From an uncultured Oscillospiraceae bacterium (GTDB lineage: Bacteria; Bacillota; Clostridia; Oscillospirales; Oscillospiraceae): a stretch of DNA of 9,142 bases. The notes under the pieces are model-generated. The model saw nothing but the letters and a program-made list of their open reading frames with translations. It had not been told where the DNA came from and did no database searches. Both the position numbers and the translations under genes were made by a program. The stretch covers positions 42,260 to 51,401 of the forward strand of contig CAJUCB010000007.1 in assembly GCA_910584805.1 (NCBI GenBank). The letters are read 5' to 3'. Positions 1 through 7,341 of the stretch are shown here, one piece after another (within the stretch, counting starts at the first letter, position 1; every line of letters starts with the position of its first letter).

Positions 1-878
1 AGATATAATCCGGCGATATCCGGCGGGAGGGCAGTATCTTCCAGAGGGCTGAAAGACACCAGCTCTGCCCCGGCATCCGTCAACGCATCCAAGGTTTCTG
101 GGTAGGTGAAGCAAAACGCACTGTCCTGGGCCACAGCAATGCGTGGGGGCACAGCTTGTTGCGGCGCAGCAAGCTTGCGCAACTTGCCAATTTTTTTCTT
201 CCTCTCACAAAGGCGCAACAGACGGGGCAGGTCCGCGTATTCCTCCAATCCCGCAGCCAATTTCTCCAAACGGAGAGGCAGGTCCCCGATCTCCTCTGCG
301 GTACACAGCCCCAGGTGGCGGCTGGGCAGGCTCGCTTCCTCCATCGGGGGCAGGCAGCCCAACACAGGGAGGCCCGTCTCCGCCTCTAGCATAGGGGACA
401 AACTCTTGCACAGGGTTGGGGGACAGTCGTTCAACAGTATCCCTACAATATGGCTGGGGGTACGGAACCCCAACAAGCCCCGGAGCTGCGCCGCCAGGGT
501 CAGGCTGGCCCCCTTGGGGCGCAGGATTAGCACCACTGGCAAGTCCAGCACATCCGCCGTATGCCAGGCGCTGGCCTGGGTGGTGGTGCCCCCCACTCCG
601 TCGTAAAAACCCATGGCTCCCTCGCACACCACCGCACTGTGGCCGGCACTGTAGCGGTTGTACAGCCCCTTTGCTGTCTCCTTATCGGATAAAAACAGGT
701 CCAAATTGTGGCTGTCGATTCCCAGGGCCGCCCGGTGAAACATCGGGTCGATGTAATCCGGCCCGCACTTAAAAGCACAGGGATTCAGCCCTCGCCGCTG
801 CAATGCCGCCAACAGGGCACAGGTCACCATGGTCTTTCCACTGCCGGAGGCGGGGGCAGAGAGCAATACCTCAATCAT
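1..878 (-). CDS. cbiA: Cobyrinate a,c-diamide synthase CbiA (CobB/CbiA family), 3' end cut by window
   Basis: Only the first 292 residues are visible; the family is usually about 450 residues. The enzyme uses glutamine and ATP to amidate the a and c side chains of cobyrinic acid in the cytoplasm. Visible motifs are an N-terminal P-loop-type ATPase segment (SAPASGSGKT, residues 7-16), GPDYIDPMFH (39-48) and EGAMGFYDG (86-94), all typical of CbiA. A basic linker lies at about 224-235. The class I glutamine amidotransferase domain begins near residue 246 (RIAVAQDSAF), continues through FSPLEDTALP (276-285), and is cut off, so its catalytic Cys and His are outside the window. The ATG at 876-878 overlaps the stop of the upstream fusion gene by 8 bp (871-878), which implies translational coupling. 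The family call is very safe. The substrate (cobyrinate rather than hydrogenobyrinate) is inferred from the anaerobic-type operon. Confidence 0.95.
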   Translation of the reverse strand, partial: MIEVLLSAPASGSGKTMVTCALLAALQRRGLNPCAFKCGPDYIDPMFHRAALGIDSHNLDLFLSDKETAKGLYNRYSAGHSAVVCEGAMGFYDGVGGTTTQASAWHTADVLDLPVVLILRPKGASLTLAAQLRGLLGFRTPSHIVGILLNDCPPTLCKSLSPMLEAETGLPVLGCLPPMEEASLPSRHLGLCTAEEIGDLPLRLEKLAAGLEEYADLPRLLRLCERKKKIGKLRKLAAPQQAVPPRIAVAQDSAFCFTYPETLDALTDAGAELVSFSPLEDTALPPDIAGLY

Positions 879-2853
879 CCCGGCACCCCGCAATGAGGAA
901 CACCGGGTTGTTGGCCATCATCAGGTGCATCCTCCCCGCTTCCCTGCTGCGGCTGACGGCAAGCTGGGTCACTTGCGGCGTGATCCCATGGTCCGTCAAT
1001 GCCTGCACCGCCACATTTACCGTCTCCAATGCAATGGCGGAAATACACAGACGGACACCAGGGTTCGCCGCTAAGGCCGCCTCCACAATGGCCGGGAGTT
1101 TCCCCCCACTGCCACCGATGAACACGCCATCCGGTGCAGGCAGGCCCTCCAATACCTCGGGCGCACGCCCCTCCACAAGCCTGAGATTCCAGACGTGGAA
1201 GGTCTCCCGGTTTTTCCGGATCAACGCCCAAGCTTTCGCCTTGTCCTCTATGGCGTACACCTGCCCCCTATTCGCTGCCAGGGCAAGTTCCACACTGACG
1301 CTGCCAGTACCAGCCCCCACGTCCCAAAGTATATCCTCCGGTCCCACCGCCAGCTTGGCAAGGGCCACAGCCCGAACCTCCTGCTTAGTCATGGGCACCG
1401 CACCCCGCACAAACGCTTCATCTGGCAGCCCTGGGGTACGCCGGGGCTGCACGTCTGGGGCCTCCACCAGCAGGACAGAGAGTGGGGCAAAGGGTTGCGA
1501 TGCAAGCATTGCGGCTGTCCCGGTAGTGAGCCGTTCTTCCCTTCCTGAAAGGTTCTCTCCCACAGTAACAGGCAAATCCCCCAAGCCCTCCGCCGTCAAA
1601 CTGGCGCAGAGTTGTCCAGGGCCCAAAGCACCGCCGGTGAGGAAACATACAGGCTTCCCCTGGCTCACCGCCGCCACTGGGTCACAGTCCACCCCGTGGG
1701 CGGAAACCAGGGCCCAGTCCTGCCAGGGCCGTCCCAGACGGGCCGCCAAAAGCTGCACACTGGACACCCCTGGCAGGACCTTTCCGGAAAAGCCCTGGGC
1801 AGCCAGCGCCGGAAGCAGGGTCCGGGCCCCAGAGTAAAAGCCCGTATCACCACTGTAGCACACCACAGCCAGTTTTGCCCCTCCCTGCCGGGCCCTTTGC
1901 AGGCCCGCCAGCAGGGCGTCGGAGGTGATGGCCTCCACGCGGTTTTGGGTACAAGCCTCTGGCAGGTTTGCCAGCAGACGCTTTGCACCCAGGATACAGT
2001 CCGCCGCCTGTAAGGCCCTGGTACATTCCGCCGTCAGGGTTTCCGGCGTCCCGCCGCCCATGGCAGCCAGGTACACTGGCATCTGCCCTGCTTGTTCTCC
2101 CAGTCTCCCGGTCTCATCTGCCAGAAGCATCTTACAATAGGACAAAAGCGCCCCATAGGGTTCCCCGCTATCCACCGGACGCCGCAACACCACCAGGACC
2201 GCCCCCACGGATTCTGCCGCCGCGGCTTTTTCGTCAAAGCCGCCCTGTTCTCCGCCATCCTTGGTGACGAGCCATTTGATCTGATATTGCCGCAGGATCG
2301 CCGTGTTCAGTTCCTGAGAAAAAGGGCCCTGCATGGCGAGAATATTCCGGCGGGGTACCCCCAACGCCTCACAGGCCTGCAAGCTCTCCTCCATGGGCAG
2401 GACCCGGGGATACAGCCGCTGGACTCCAAGGGATGCGAATGCCCCTAGCTCCTTCGTGCCAGTGGTTAAGAGGACATTGCCGCTGGTATTTTTCAGGTAA
2501 GCCGCAGCCTCCGCCGCAGAGTCCACACAGACGCTTCCTGCAGGCAAGGTACTCCCCTCCCGCAACAGACGGCGGTAGGGAACCCCCATCTCCTGACAGA
2601 CCTTCCGCAACTGGGCTGTCACCTGAGCCGCGTAAGGATGGGTGGCATCCACGCACAGCGCCGCACCCTCCAGCACTCGGCCCATTCCTGCCTCGTCCAG
2701 CCGCCCGGTATGCACGGAGATACCCGGGGCATAGCCTTGGAGTTCTTGCCCGTAGGCTGTGGCCACGCAGACAGTCACCAACGCCCCCGCCTCTGCCAGG
2801 GCCTGGGCCAGTTGCCGCCCCTCTGTGGTACCGCTAAATAGTACGATCCTCAT
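871..2853 (-). CDS. Trifunctional CbiJ-CbiE-CbiT fusion: cobalt-precorrin-6A reductase / C5-methyltransferase / C15-methyltransferase (decarboxylating)
   Basis: A single open frame of 660 residues encodes three enzymes. Residues 1 to about 247 are CbiJ/CobK reductase: SGTTEGR (7-13), DATHPYA (69-75), TTGTKEL (130-136), AMQGPFSQELN (173-183) and TKDGGEQGGF (197-206). Residues about 258-470 are CbiE, a tetrapyrrole-methylase domain with GTPETLT, YSGDTGFYSG (333-342) and LPGVSSVQLLA (360-370). Residues about 473-655 are CbiT, a Rossmann-type methyltransferase with GLPDEAFVRG (475-484), PMTK (487-490), the SAM loop DVGAGTGSVSVE (511-522) and GGSGG (580-584). The domains act in series: CbiJ reduces cobalt-precorrin-6A, CbiT methylates C15 and decarboxylates, and CbiE methylates C5. 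The chosen ATG (2851-2853) overlaps the cbiH stop as ATGA and has AGAGGG 8 nt upstream. The frame stays open 55 codons further up, but that stretch is antiparallel-frame cbiH coding sequence. The first glycine of the CbiE G-x-G-x-G loop is Ala264. Confidence 0.95.
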   Translation of the reverse strand: MRIVLFSGTTEGRQLAQALAEAGALVTVCVATAYGQELQGYAPGISVHTGRLDEAGMGRVLEGAALCVDATHPYAAQVTAQLRKVCQEMGVPYRRLLREGSTLPAGSVCVDSAAEAAAYLKNTSGNVLLTTGTKELGAFASLGVQRLYPRVLPMEESLQACEALGVPRRNILAMQGPFSQELNTAILRQYQIKWLVTKDGGEQGGFDEKAAAAESVGAVLVVLRRPVDSGEPYGALLSYCKMLLADETGRLGEQAGQMPVYLAAMGGGTPETLTAECTRALQAADCILGAKRLLANLPEACTQNRVEAITSDALLAGLQRARQGGAKLAVVCYSGDTGFYSGARTLLPALAAQGFSGKVLPGVSSVQLLAARLGRPWQDWALVSAHGVDCDPVAAVSQGKPVCFLTGGALGPGQLCASLTAEGLGDLPVTVGENLSGREERLTTGTAAMLASQPFAPLSVLLVEAPDVQPRRTPGLPDEAFVRGAVPMTKQEVRAVALAKLAVGPEDILWDVGAGTGSVSVELALAANRGQVYAIEDKAKAWALIRKNRETFHVWNLRLVEGRAPEVLEGLPAPDGVFIGGSGGKLPAIVEAALAANPGVRLCISAIALETVNVAVQALTDHGITPQVTQLAVSRSREAGRMHLMMANNPVFLIAGCRDD

Positions 2854-3584
2854 GTTCGATACCCTCTGGGTGTCACCATCCGCCCCTGCACTTCCCGGGT
2901 GGTGCTGTTCCCAATGTAAACGGTGGTAAACATGTCCACCTGCTCTTCTCGTAGCTGCGCCAGAGTCAACAGCCTTGCCGCTTCCCCTGGACGACCGATG
3001 TTGCGTACCCAGCCACACAGGGTATCCGGGTCTCTCCCCTCTGCCAGTACAATCTCACAGGCGGTACGCAGATAGTCCCTCCGCTTCCGGGAGCTGGGGT
3101 TGTACAGGCACAGGGCAAACTCCCCCTGGGTGGCTAAGCGCAGGCGCTTCTCTATGGTCTCCCAAGGTGTCAGCAGGTCCGACAGGGAGATGACACAAAA
3201 GTCGTGGCCCAGGGGAGCCCCCAGCACCGCCGCGCCGGCGTTGGCTGCGGTGAGCCCCGCCACGATCTCCACCTCCACCTTTGGATACTCTGGGGACAGA
3301 AACAGCACAGGACTCGCCATGCCGTAAATCCCGCTGTCGCCGCTGCATACCAGGGCCACCGTCTTGCCCTTTTGGGCGGTCTCCAAAGCCCAGCGGCAAC
3401 GCTCCAACTCCTGGCGCATCCCGCTGGTGTAGGTCTCCTTTTCTGGATAGAGAGGGGCGATCAGCTCCACATAGAGGGTATAGCCGCACAACACCTGGGC
3501 GGCCGCCAAAGCGGCCTGGGCTTGGCCAGTGAGATAGTCCGCCCCACCGGGGCCGATCCCTACTACAAACAGTTTATGACTCAT
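2850..3584 (-). CDS. cbiH: Cobalt-precorrin-3 / precorrin-3B C17-methyltransferase CbiH (CobJ family)
   Basis: This 244-residue SAM-dependent tetrapyrrole methylase methylates C17 and drives ring contraction with formation of the delta-lactone, giving cobalt-precorrin-4. It shows the SAM-site glycine loop VGIGPGG (8-14), CSGDSGIYGM (80-89), the CbiH/CobJ signature LGHDFCVISLSDLLTPW (125-141), LYNPSSRKR (160-168), VYIGNSTT (222-229) and the C-terminal MVTPRGY (236-242). The length is that of the plain single-domain enzyme, without the C-terminal Fe-S extension found in some CbiH60-type homologues. The ATG at 3582-3584 lies inside the end of cbiG (11-bp overlap) and is preceded by GGAG with 8 nt spacing. 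Its own stop overlaps the start of the fusion gene as ATGA. The family assignment is clear. The cobalt-containing substrate is inferred from its CbiG and CbiD neighbours. Confidence 0.95.
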   Translation of the reverse strand: MSHKLFVVGIGPGGADYLTGQAQAALAAAQVLCGYTLYVELIAPLYPEKETYTSGMRQELERCRWALETAQKGKTVALVCSGDSGIYGMASPVLFLSPEYPKVEVEIVAGLTAANAGAAVLGAPLGHDFCVISLSDLLTPWETIEKRLRLATQGEFALCLYNPSSRKRRDYLRTACEIVLAEGRDPDTLCGWVRNIGRPGEAARLLTLAQLREEQVDMFTTVYIGNSTTREVQGRMVTPRGYRT

Positions 3585-4575
3585 CTATCCATCTCCAATC
3601 CGGTGTATACGGCCTTGCCGCCAGCGCCAGGGTCACACCCTCAGACGTATACTTCTTCTCCACCAGTGTCCCCCCACTGGCCAGAACCGCACTGCGTTCA
3701 CACACGTTGTCCACCCCAGTCACCTGTTGCACAAAGGGGGAAGCAGTAAAGTCCCCTGCCACAGCCCTCAGCGCTTGGGCAGAAAAGGTCTCCAACGGCC
3801 AGCCATGTCTGGCACAAAATTCCACCAATCCCCCCTCGTCCTGTTTCAAGTCGATGCTGGCGGCGGCGTAAATTCCCTGGGGTTCCATGCCCCTTACCTC
3901 CAAAAACGATGCTAGGGCACGCTCCAAAGCAGCGGCAGTGGTCCCCCGCCTGCACCCCACCCCCAGCACCAGGATTCGGGGCACCAGGCGCAAAACCGTC
4001 TGCCTATCTTCTCTTCGGAGGGTAACACGCACCATGGCATCCGCCGCCTCCGTAAGGCAGACACCCTCCGGCGGCACTCCCCGCACCGGCCAATCGCTGG
4101 ACAGGGAAACCGTCTCCCCTGCCAGACATTTGGAGGCAATGGACTTGATCCCCTCCGGGTTGCAAACCTGACAGTTTTGGTGCCGTGCCCAGGCATCCAC
4201 AGAGAACACCCCGTTCACATCTGTGGCCGTGGTGATGGCAGCCACCCCACCGCAGACTCTGGCGATTTGCCGGGCCAAGTCATTGGCCCCGCCCAAGTGG
4301 CCGGAGGCCAGGGGAATGGCATAGTTCCCCCCCTCGTCCACTGCCACCACAGCGGGGTCCCTGGTCTTGCTTTCCAGGTGGGGCGCAATGGCCCGCACCG
4401 CAATCCCCGCCGCCCCCACATACACCAGGGCCTCACTGTCCTGAAAGCGCTGGTGAGTCCAGTCCCGGAGGTTTAGAGGGGCATTGCAGCGCCAGGCTGT
4501 CCCCCCCAGGGCAGCGGACAGCCCCTGGGCCAGGGCTTGTCCCCGGTCTGTAAAAGAGAGAACCGCCAGTTTCAT
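3574..4575 (-). CDS. cbiG: Cobalt-precorrin-5A hydrolase CbiG
   Basis: This 333-residue protein is specific to the anaerobic B12 pathway. It opens the delta-lactone of cobalt-precorrin-5A and releases the two-carbon fragment as acetaldehyde, giving cobalt-precorrin-5B. The full three-part CbiG layout is present. The N-terminal domain contains VYVGAAGIAVRAIAP (51-65) and VVAVDEGGNYAIPLASGHLG (76-95). The middle part contains TTATDVNGVFSVDAWA (115-130). The C-terminal domain begins at about 201 with LVLGVGCRRGT, followed by SIDLKQDEGGL (240-250) and VQQVTGVDNVCERSAVLAS (282-300). The start ATG (4573-4575) overlaps the cbiF stop as ATGA and has an AAGGGG-type site 8 nt upstream. Its presence marks the pathway as oxygen-independent, since the aerobic route uses CobG/CobF chemistry. 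No missing part or frameshift was seen. Confidence 0.96.
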   Translation of the reverse strand: MKLAVLSFTDRGQALAQGLSAALGGTAWRCNAPLNLRDWTHQRFQDSEALVYVGAAGIAVRAIAPHLESKTRDPAVVAVDEGGNYAIPLASGHLGGANDLARQIARVCGGVAAITTATDVNGVFSVDAWARHQNCQVCNPEGIKSIASKCLAGETVSLSSDWPVRGVPPEGVCLTEAADAMVRVTLRREDRQTVLRLVPRILVLGVGCRRGTTAAALERALASFLEVRGMEPQGIYAAASIDLKQDEGGLVEFCARHGWPLETFSAQALRAVAGDFTASPFVQQVTGVDNVCERSAVLASGGTLVEKKYTSEGVTLALAARPYTPDWRWIDES

Positions 4576-5339
4576 GGCGTTGTCCCCTTCCGGTACCCCG
4601 TGGTAAAGCTGGGATCGTAGAGCTTACTGCGCTGGTACCCCTCTTGGGAATGGGACAAGAACTCCCCCACCAGCACCAGGGCCGTCTTACTGATCTCCGC
4701 CTCCGCCCCTCGCTGGGCCAGGGTACCCACGGTACAGCGCAGCAAGCGTTCCTCCGGCCAGGTGGCTTTATACACCAACGCCGCCGGAGTATCTTCCTTA
4801 TAGGCCCCCGCCAACAAGGCGGCCTGGACCTGGGGGAGCATCCCCGCCGAGAGGAACAGGACCATACTGGCCCCGTGGGAAGCCAGCAGCTCCAACCGCT
4901 CCCCCTCCGGCACTGGGGTCCGTCCAGCGATACGGGTGAGGATCACGCTTTGACTTACACCGGGCAGGGTATACTCCTCCCCTAGTGCGGCAGCGGCCCC
5001 GCAAAAGCTGGACACCCCAGGGACAGTATCGTAAGCAATCCCCTCCGCCTCCAAGGCATCCATCTGCTCCCGGATAGCCCCATAGACGCTGGGGTCCCCG
5101 GTGTGGAGACGCACGGTGGTTTTGTCCTCCGCCTCCATTTCCATCATCACAGAGAGCACCTCTTCCAAGGTCATCTCCGCGCTATTATAACAAAGGCAGC
5201 CCGCCCGGGTCAGGGCCAAGAGCTCCGGGTTCACCAGGCTGCCCGCGTAGATCACGCAGTCCGCCTCCCCCAGCAGCTTCGCCCCCCGGAGGGTAATCAG
5301 GTCCGGCGCACCGGGCCCGGCACCTACAAAATGTATCAT
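4572..5339 (-). CDS. cbiF: Cobalt-precorrin-4 C11-methyltransferase CbiF (CobM family)
   Basis: This 255-residue SAM-dependent tetrapyrrole methylase transfers a methyl group to C11 of cobalt-precorrin-4, giving cobalt-precorrin-5A, the substrate of the next gene product CbiG. It begins directly with the glycine loop FVGAGPGAPDLITLRG (4-19). It then has YAGSLVNPELL (31-41), the CbiF/CobM-type HTGDPSVYGA (79-88), VPGVSSF (106-112) and the TRIAGRTPVP segment (135-144) typical of this subfamily. Its length matches the family. The ATG at 5337-5339 is preceded by AGAGG with about 8 nt spacing. It starts 17 nt after the cbiL stop, the only junction in the operon that is not an overlap. Its stop overlaps the cbiG start (ATGA). 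Confidence 0.96.
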   Translation of the reverse strand: MIHFVGAGPGAPDLITLRGAKLLGEADCVIYAGSLVNPELLALTRAGCLCYNSAEMTLEEVLSVMMEMEAEDKTTVRLHTGDPSVYGAIREQMDALEAEGIAYDTVPGVSSFCGAAAALGEEYTLPGVSQSVILTRIAGRTPVPEGERLELLASHGASMVLFLSAGMLPQVQAALLAGAYKEDTPAALVYKATWPEERLLRCTVGTLAQRGAEAEISKTALVLVGEFLSHSQEGYQRSKLYDPSFTTGYRKGTTP

Positions 5340-5356
5340 AAAACCGGCCTCTCAAT

Positions 5357-6058
5357 CTATCGCACAACGATGGTAGTAAAATATCCCCTATCCTCCGGCA
5401 GGACTGTACTGTCTATCTGGGAAAATACCTGTTCTTGAGGCAGGCCGCAGTCACAAACCATGGCGCTGCGTTTCAACAGCTCCATATCCTCCAAGGTAGA
5501 CAGGACTTCCGGCAGCTGCCGTCCAGATTTCATCAATACCTTAGTGCCAGGACGGGCCAGATGTTCCCGTAAACTTTCCTCGGACAGCCCACTCCCCGGC
5601 AGTAGCTGCATGGGCTGTTCCAGCTCCGTGAGGCCGACCCCCAGTTTCGCCGCCACCGCGCAAAAGCTGGGGACACCGGGGATCATGCGGGTCTCATAGC
5701 CCTGGGTCTTCAACTGCTCCATCAAATAACGATAGCTGGCATAAATGGACACATCCCCCAAATTCAGCATGGCCACATCCTGGCCCTGATCCAGATGGCT
5801 GCGTACTGCCGCCCCAGCGGCCTGGTGGGCGCGCCGCCGGGTCTCCGGGTCTGGCGACATGGAAAAAGACAGGGGCACAATCACTTTCCCCGACAGGTCC
5901 ACCGCCTGGCGGGCAATTTCCAGGGCCAGCATCCCCCCATCCCTAGTCTGGGGTGCGGCAATCACCGGGCAGTGTTCCAAGAGACGCACTGCCTGTAACG
6001 TCAACAGCTCCGGGTCCCCCGGGCCCACCCCCACGCCATAAAAAATGCCGGGGGTCAT
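5357..6058 (-). CDS. cbiL: Cobalt-precorrin-2 / precorrin-2 C20-methyltransferase CbiL (CobI family)
   Basis: This 233-residue SAM-dependent tetrapyrrole methylase methylates C20 of (cobalt-)precorrin-2, the first committed corrin methylation. It shows the glycine loop YGVGVGPGDPELLTLQAVR (7-25), APQTRDGG (about 35-42), NLGDVSIYASY (99-109), IPGVPSFCA (126-134) and a C-terminal strand YFTTIVVR. The start is a choice between two in-frame ATGs. The one at 6056-6058 forms a 4-bp ATGA overlap with the cbiD stop, as at other junctions here. The other, five codons upstream at 6071-6073, has a stronger AAAGGAG site but with a rather long 11-nt spacing. The downstream ATG is preferred, moderately. 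The longer open frame up to 6778 is antiparallel shadow of cbiD and not part of the protein. Confidence 0.93.
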   Translation of the reverse strand: MTPGIFYGVGVGPGDPELLTLQAVRLLEHCPVIAAPQTRDGGMLALEIARQAVDLSGKVIVPLSFSMSPDPETRRRAHQAAGAAVRSHLDQGQDVAMLNLGDVSIYASYRYLMEQLKTQGYETRMIPGVPSFCAVAAKLGVGLTELEQPMQLLPGSGLSEESLREHLARPGTKVLMKSGRQLPEVLSTLEDMELLKRSAMVCDCGLPQEQVFSQIDSTVLPEDRGYFTTIVVR

Positions 6059-7194
6059 ATTGTTTCGTTCCATTGGGCCAACAGCTCCTTTGCCTCCTGG
6101 GTAATCCCCAGCAGGCCATATTGGTTGGAAAACAGCAGGGCCCCCACGGTAAATGCCCCGGCGGCCCGGCGGGTCAACTGCCGCTGGACTGCTGCTGTCA
6201 GGCTTTCCAGTACCGGGGCCCGGAGGCCCTTTTCTTCTAGGAGGGCGATGCAAGCATCTGTCGTGGAGGCCTCCATCAGGGCCTGGCAGGTATCCCGGTC
6301 TGCCCCCTGAACAGCCGCGTGAGCACAGAACAGCTCCCCCCGGCAGTCGCCCCAGCGGGAATGGGTATTCATAATCCCCCCCGCCAGCTTCACCAGCTTG
6401 CCAATGTGCCCCACCAGCAGCACTTGCTGGAAGTCCAGGCCTGCGGCGATGTCCAAGGCGTCCCCGATGAAGTTGGAACATTTCACCACAGGAACACTGG
6501 AAAACAACCTCCCATTTTTCTCTAGGTAGTCCATACCATAGTTCCCCGGCGTCAAAATCAGGCGGGTGCCGCCGGACACCGCCACCTGCCGCTGCTCCAA
6601 GGCAATGGTATCCACAATGGCCTGTTGGCTCATGGGTTCCACGATGCCGGAAGTGCCCAGCACGGAGAGCCCCCCCACAATGCCCAGGGCGGCGTTGAAA
6701 CTGCGCTTTGCCACCTCCGCCCCACCAGGGATGGAGATCACCACCCGCAGCCCCCCGGTGTAACCCGCCCTGGCGCATACCTGCTGGACCTGCTGCCGAA
6801 TCATCTCCCGCGGCACCCGATTGATGGCCGCCGCGCCTACGGGCTGGTCCAGTCCTGGCTTGGTCACCCGGCCTACCCCTTCGCCGCCGTCAATGAGGAT
6901 GCCCTTCTCTGTCCGGGACACCGTGGCCGCAATGGACAGGCCGTTGGTCACGTCCGGGTCGTCGCCGCTGTCCTTCACCACGGCGCAGCAGGCGGCTGTC
7001 CCCTCCATGGAAAGCCCTGCCGGGGTCAGTTCCACGGGAATCCCCGCCGGAGTCAGGAGAGAAAGCTTTGACAGTTTCTCCCCGGTCAACAGCAGTTGGG
7101 CGGCACCCCCGGCGGCCAGGGCGGCGCAGGTACCGGTGGTATAACCGCAGCGCAGCTGCTTTTGTCCCAACCGCACTCTGTACTCAAAGCCCAC
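6055..7194 (-). CDS. cbiD: Cobalt-precorrin-5B C1-methyltransferase CbiD, GTG start
   Basis: This 379-residue protein methylates C1 of cobalt-precorrin-5B with SAM, giving cobalt-precorrin-6A. It is restricted to the anaerobic pathway and unrelated in fold to the other methylases here. It shows the family N-terminal RCGYTTGTCAALAAG (about 15-29), GDDPDVTNG (77-85), GEGVGRVTKPGLDQPVGAAA (104-123), the GTSGIVEPMS motif (about 180-189) and GNYGMDYLE. The GTG start at 7192-7194 is chosen because a strong GGGAGGT site lies just upstream and because homologues begin shortly before the YTTGT motif. An ATG far upstream in frame (7341) would place the N terminus across the operon promoter and a terminator hairpin, so it is rejected. 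This is the first gene of the operon. Its stop overlaps the cbiL start as ATGA. Confidence 0.96.
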   Translation of the reverse strand: MGFEYRVRLGQKQLRCGYTTGTCAALAAGGAAQLLLTGEKLSKLSLLTPAGIPVELTPAGLSMEGTAACCAVVKDSGDDPDVTNGLSIAATVSRTEKGILIDGGEGVGRVTKPGLDQPVGAAAINRVPREMIRQQVQQVCARAGYTGGLRVVISIPGGAEVAKRSFNAALGIVGGLSVLGTSGIVEPMSQQAIVDTIALEQRQVAVSGGTRLILTPGNYGMDYLEKNGRLFSSVPVVKCSNFIGDALDIAAGLDFQQVLLVGHIGKLVKLAGGIMNTHSRWGDCRGELFCAHAAVQGADRDTCQALMEASTTDACIALLEEKGLRAPVLESLTAAVQRQLTRRAAGAFTVGALLFSNQYGLLGITQEAKELLAQWNETI

Positions 7195-7200
7195 GAAGCC

Positions 7201-7207
7201 ACCTCCC
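7201..7207 (-). promoter_or_regulatory. Ribosome binding site of cbiD (decides GTG start)
   Basis: On the minus strand GGGAGGT lies 6 nt before the GTG at 7192-7194. It is close to the full anti-Shine-Dalgarno complement and fixes the cbiD start. It sits only a few nt downstream of the T-tract of the leader terminator hairpin, so read-through transcripts expose the site at once. Confidence 0.85.
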
Positions 7208-7214
7208 GTCCAGC

Positions 7215-7253
7215 AAAAAAGAAAAAGAGGCCACGCCAGTCGAGCATGACCTC
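7215..7253 (-). terminator. Intrinsic-terminator-like hairpin in the cbi leader (candidate attenuator)
   Basis: On the minus strand, GAGGTCATG (7253-7245) pairs with CGTGGCCTC (7235-7227) in a 9-bp stem with two G-U pairs and a short loop. The stem can be lengthened by A-U pairs at its base. It is followed directly by TTTTTCTTTTTT (7226-7215). This has the form of a Rho-independent terminator. It lies downstream of the operon promoter and about 20 nt upstream of the cbiD start, so it should cut transcription before the first gene unless it is prevented from folding. It could also end transcripts coming from tspO. The controlling factor is not visible. Confidence 0.75.
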
Positions 7254-7283
7254 TCTGCATATTAAGAAGGACTGCAATACCGG

Positions 7284-7302
7284 GACAGACATGTTCTCTG
7301 TC
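7284..7302 (-). other. 5' leader hairpin of the cbi transcript
   Basis: On the minus strand GACAGA and TCTGTC form a perfect 6-bp stem around a 7-nt loop. With a start of transcription at about 7305, this hairpin would sit at the extreme 5' end of the mRNA. It may stabilise the transcript or take part in attenuation together with the terminator hairpin further down. The structure is inferred from base complementarity only. Confidence 0.5.
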
Positions 7303-7314
7303 AATGGTACCATT
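7303..7314. promoter_or_regulatory. 12-bp palindrome over the -10/+1 region (candidate operator)
   Basis: AATGGTACCATT is a perfect 12-bp palindrome. It covers the last bases of the -10 box and the predicted start of transcription of the cbi operon. A protein bound here would block the promoter. No binding protein is identified; this is a positional inference. Confidence 0.4.
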
Positions 7315-7341
7315 ATACGGAAAGGAGCGGGCCCCTGTCAA
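7312..7341 (-). promoter_or_regulatory. Near-consensus sigma-A promoter of the cbi operon
   Basis: On the minus strand TTGACA (7341-7336) and TATAAT (7317-7312), both perfect matches to consensus, are separated by 18 bp. Transcription is predicted to start near the A at 7305, giving a leader of about 110 nt before the GTG of cbiD. Such a strong core promoter suggests that control happens through a repressor or through premature termination in the leader. Confidence 0.82.

Noticed and set aside
803..1837. Long plus-strand open frame of 344 codons opposite the CbiJET gene, and many other antisense frames over 1-7194
   Set aside because: They lie wholly opposite well-supported cbi genes, show no recognisable family, and have the low-complexity Pro/Arg/Ser-rich make-up expected from antisense frames of G+C-rich genes.
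2854..3018. N-terminal 55-codon extension of the CbiJET fusion
   Set aside because: It lies inside cbiH in another frame, does not resemble CbiJ, and the ATG at 2853 has a good ribosome binding site and an ATGA overlap.
6074..6778. N-terminal extension of about 235 codons on cbiL
   Set aside because: It is shadow of cbiD; the tetrapyrrole-methylase domain begins right after the ATG at 6058 and the extension has no family-like sequence.
7086..7293. Leader peptide starting at an ATG near 7293 that could drive ribosome-based attenuation
   Set aside because: The frame has no convincing ribosome binding site, no run of regulatory codons, and runs without a stop far into cbiD.
7195..7310. Cobalamin riboswitch in the cbi leader
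   Set aside because: No B12-box-like GCCACTG or other conserved core segment was seen on the minus strand and the leader is about half the needed length.
7195..7341. N-terminal 49-codon extension of cbiD to an upstream ATG
   Set aside because: It would cross the operon promoter and the terminator hairpin, while the GTG at 7194 has a near-perfect ribosome binding site and fits the family start.
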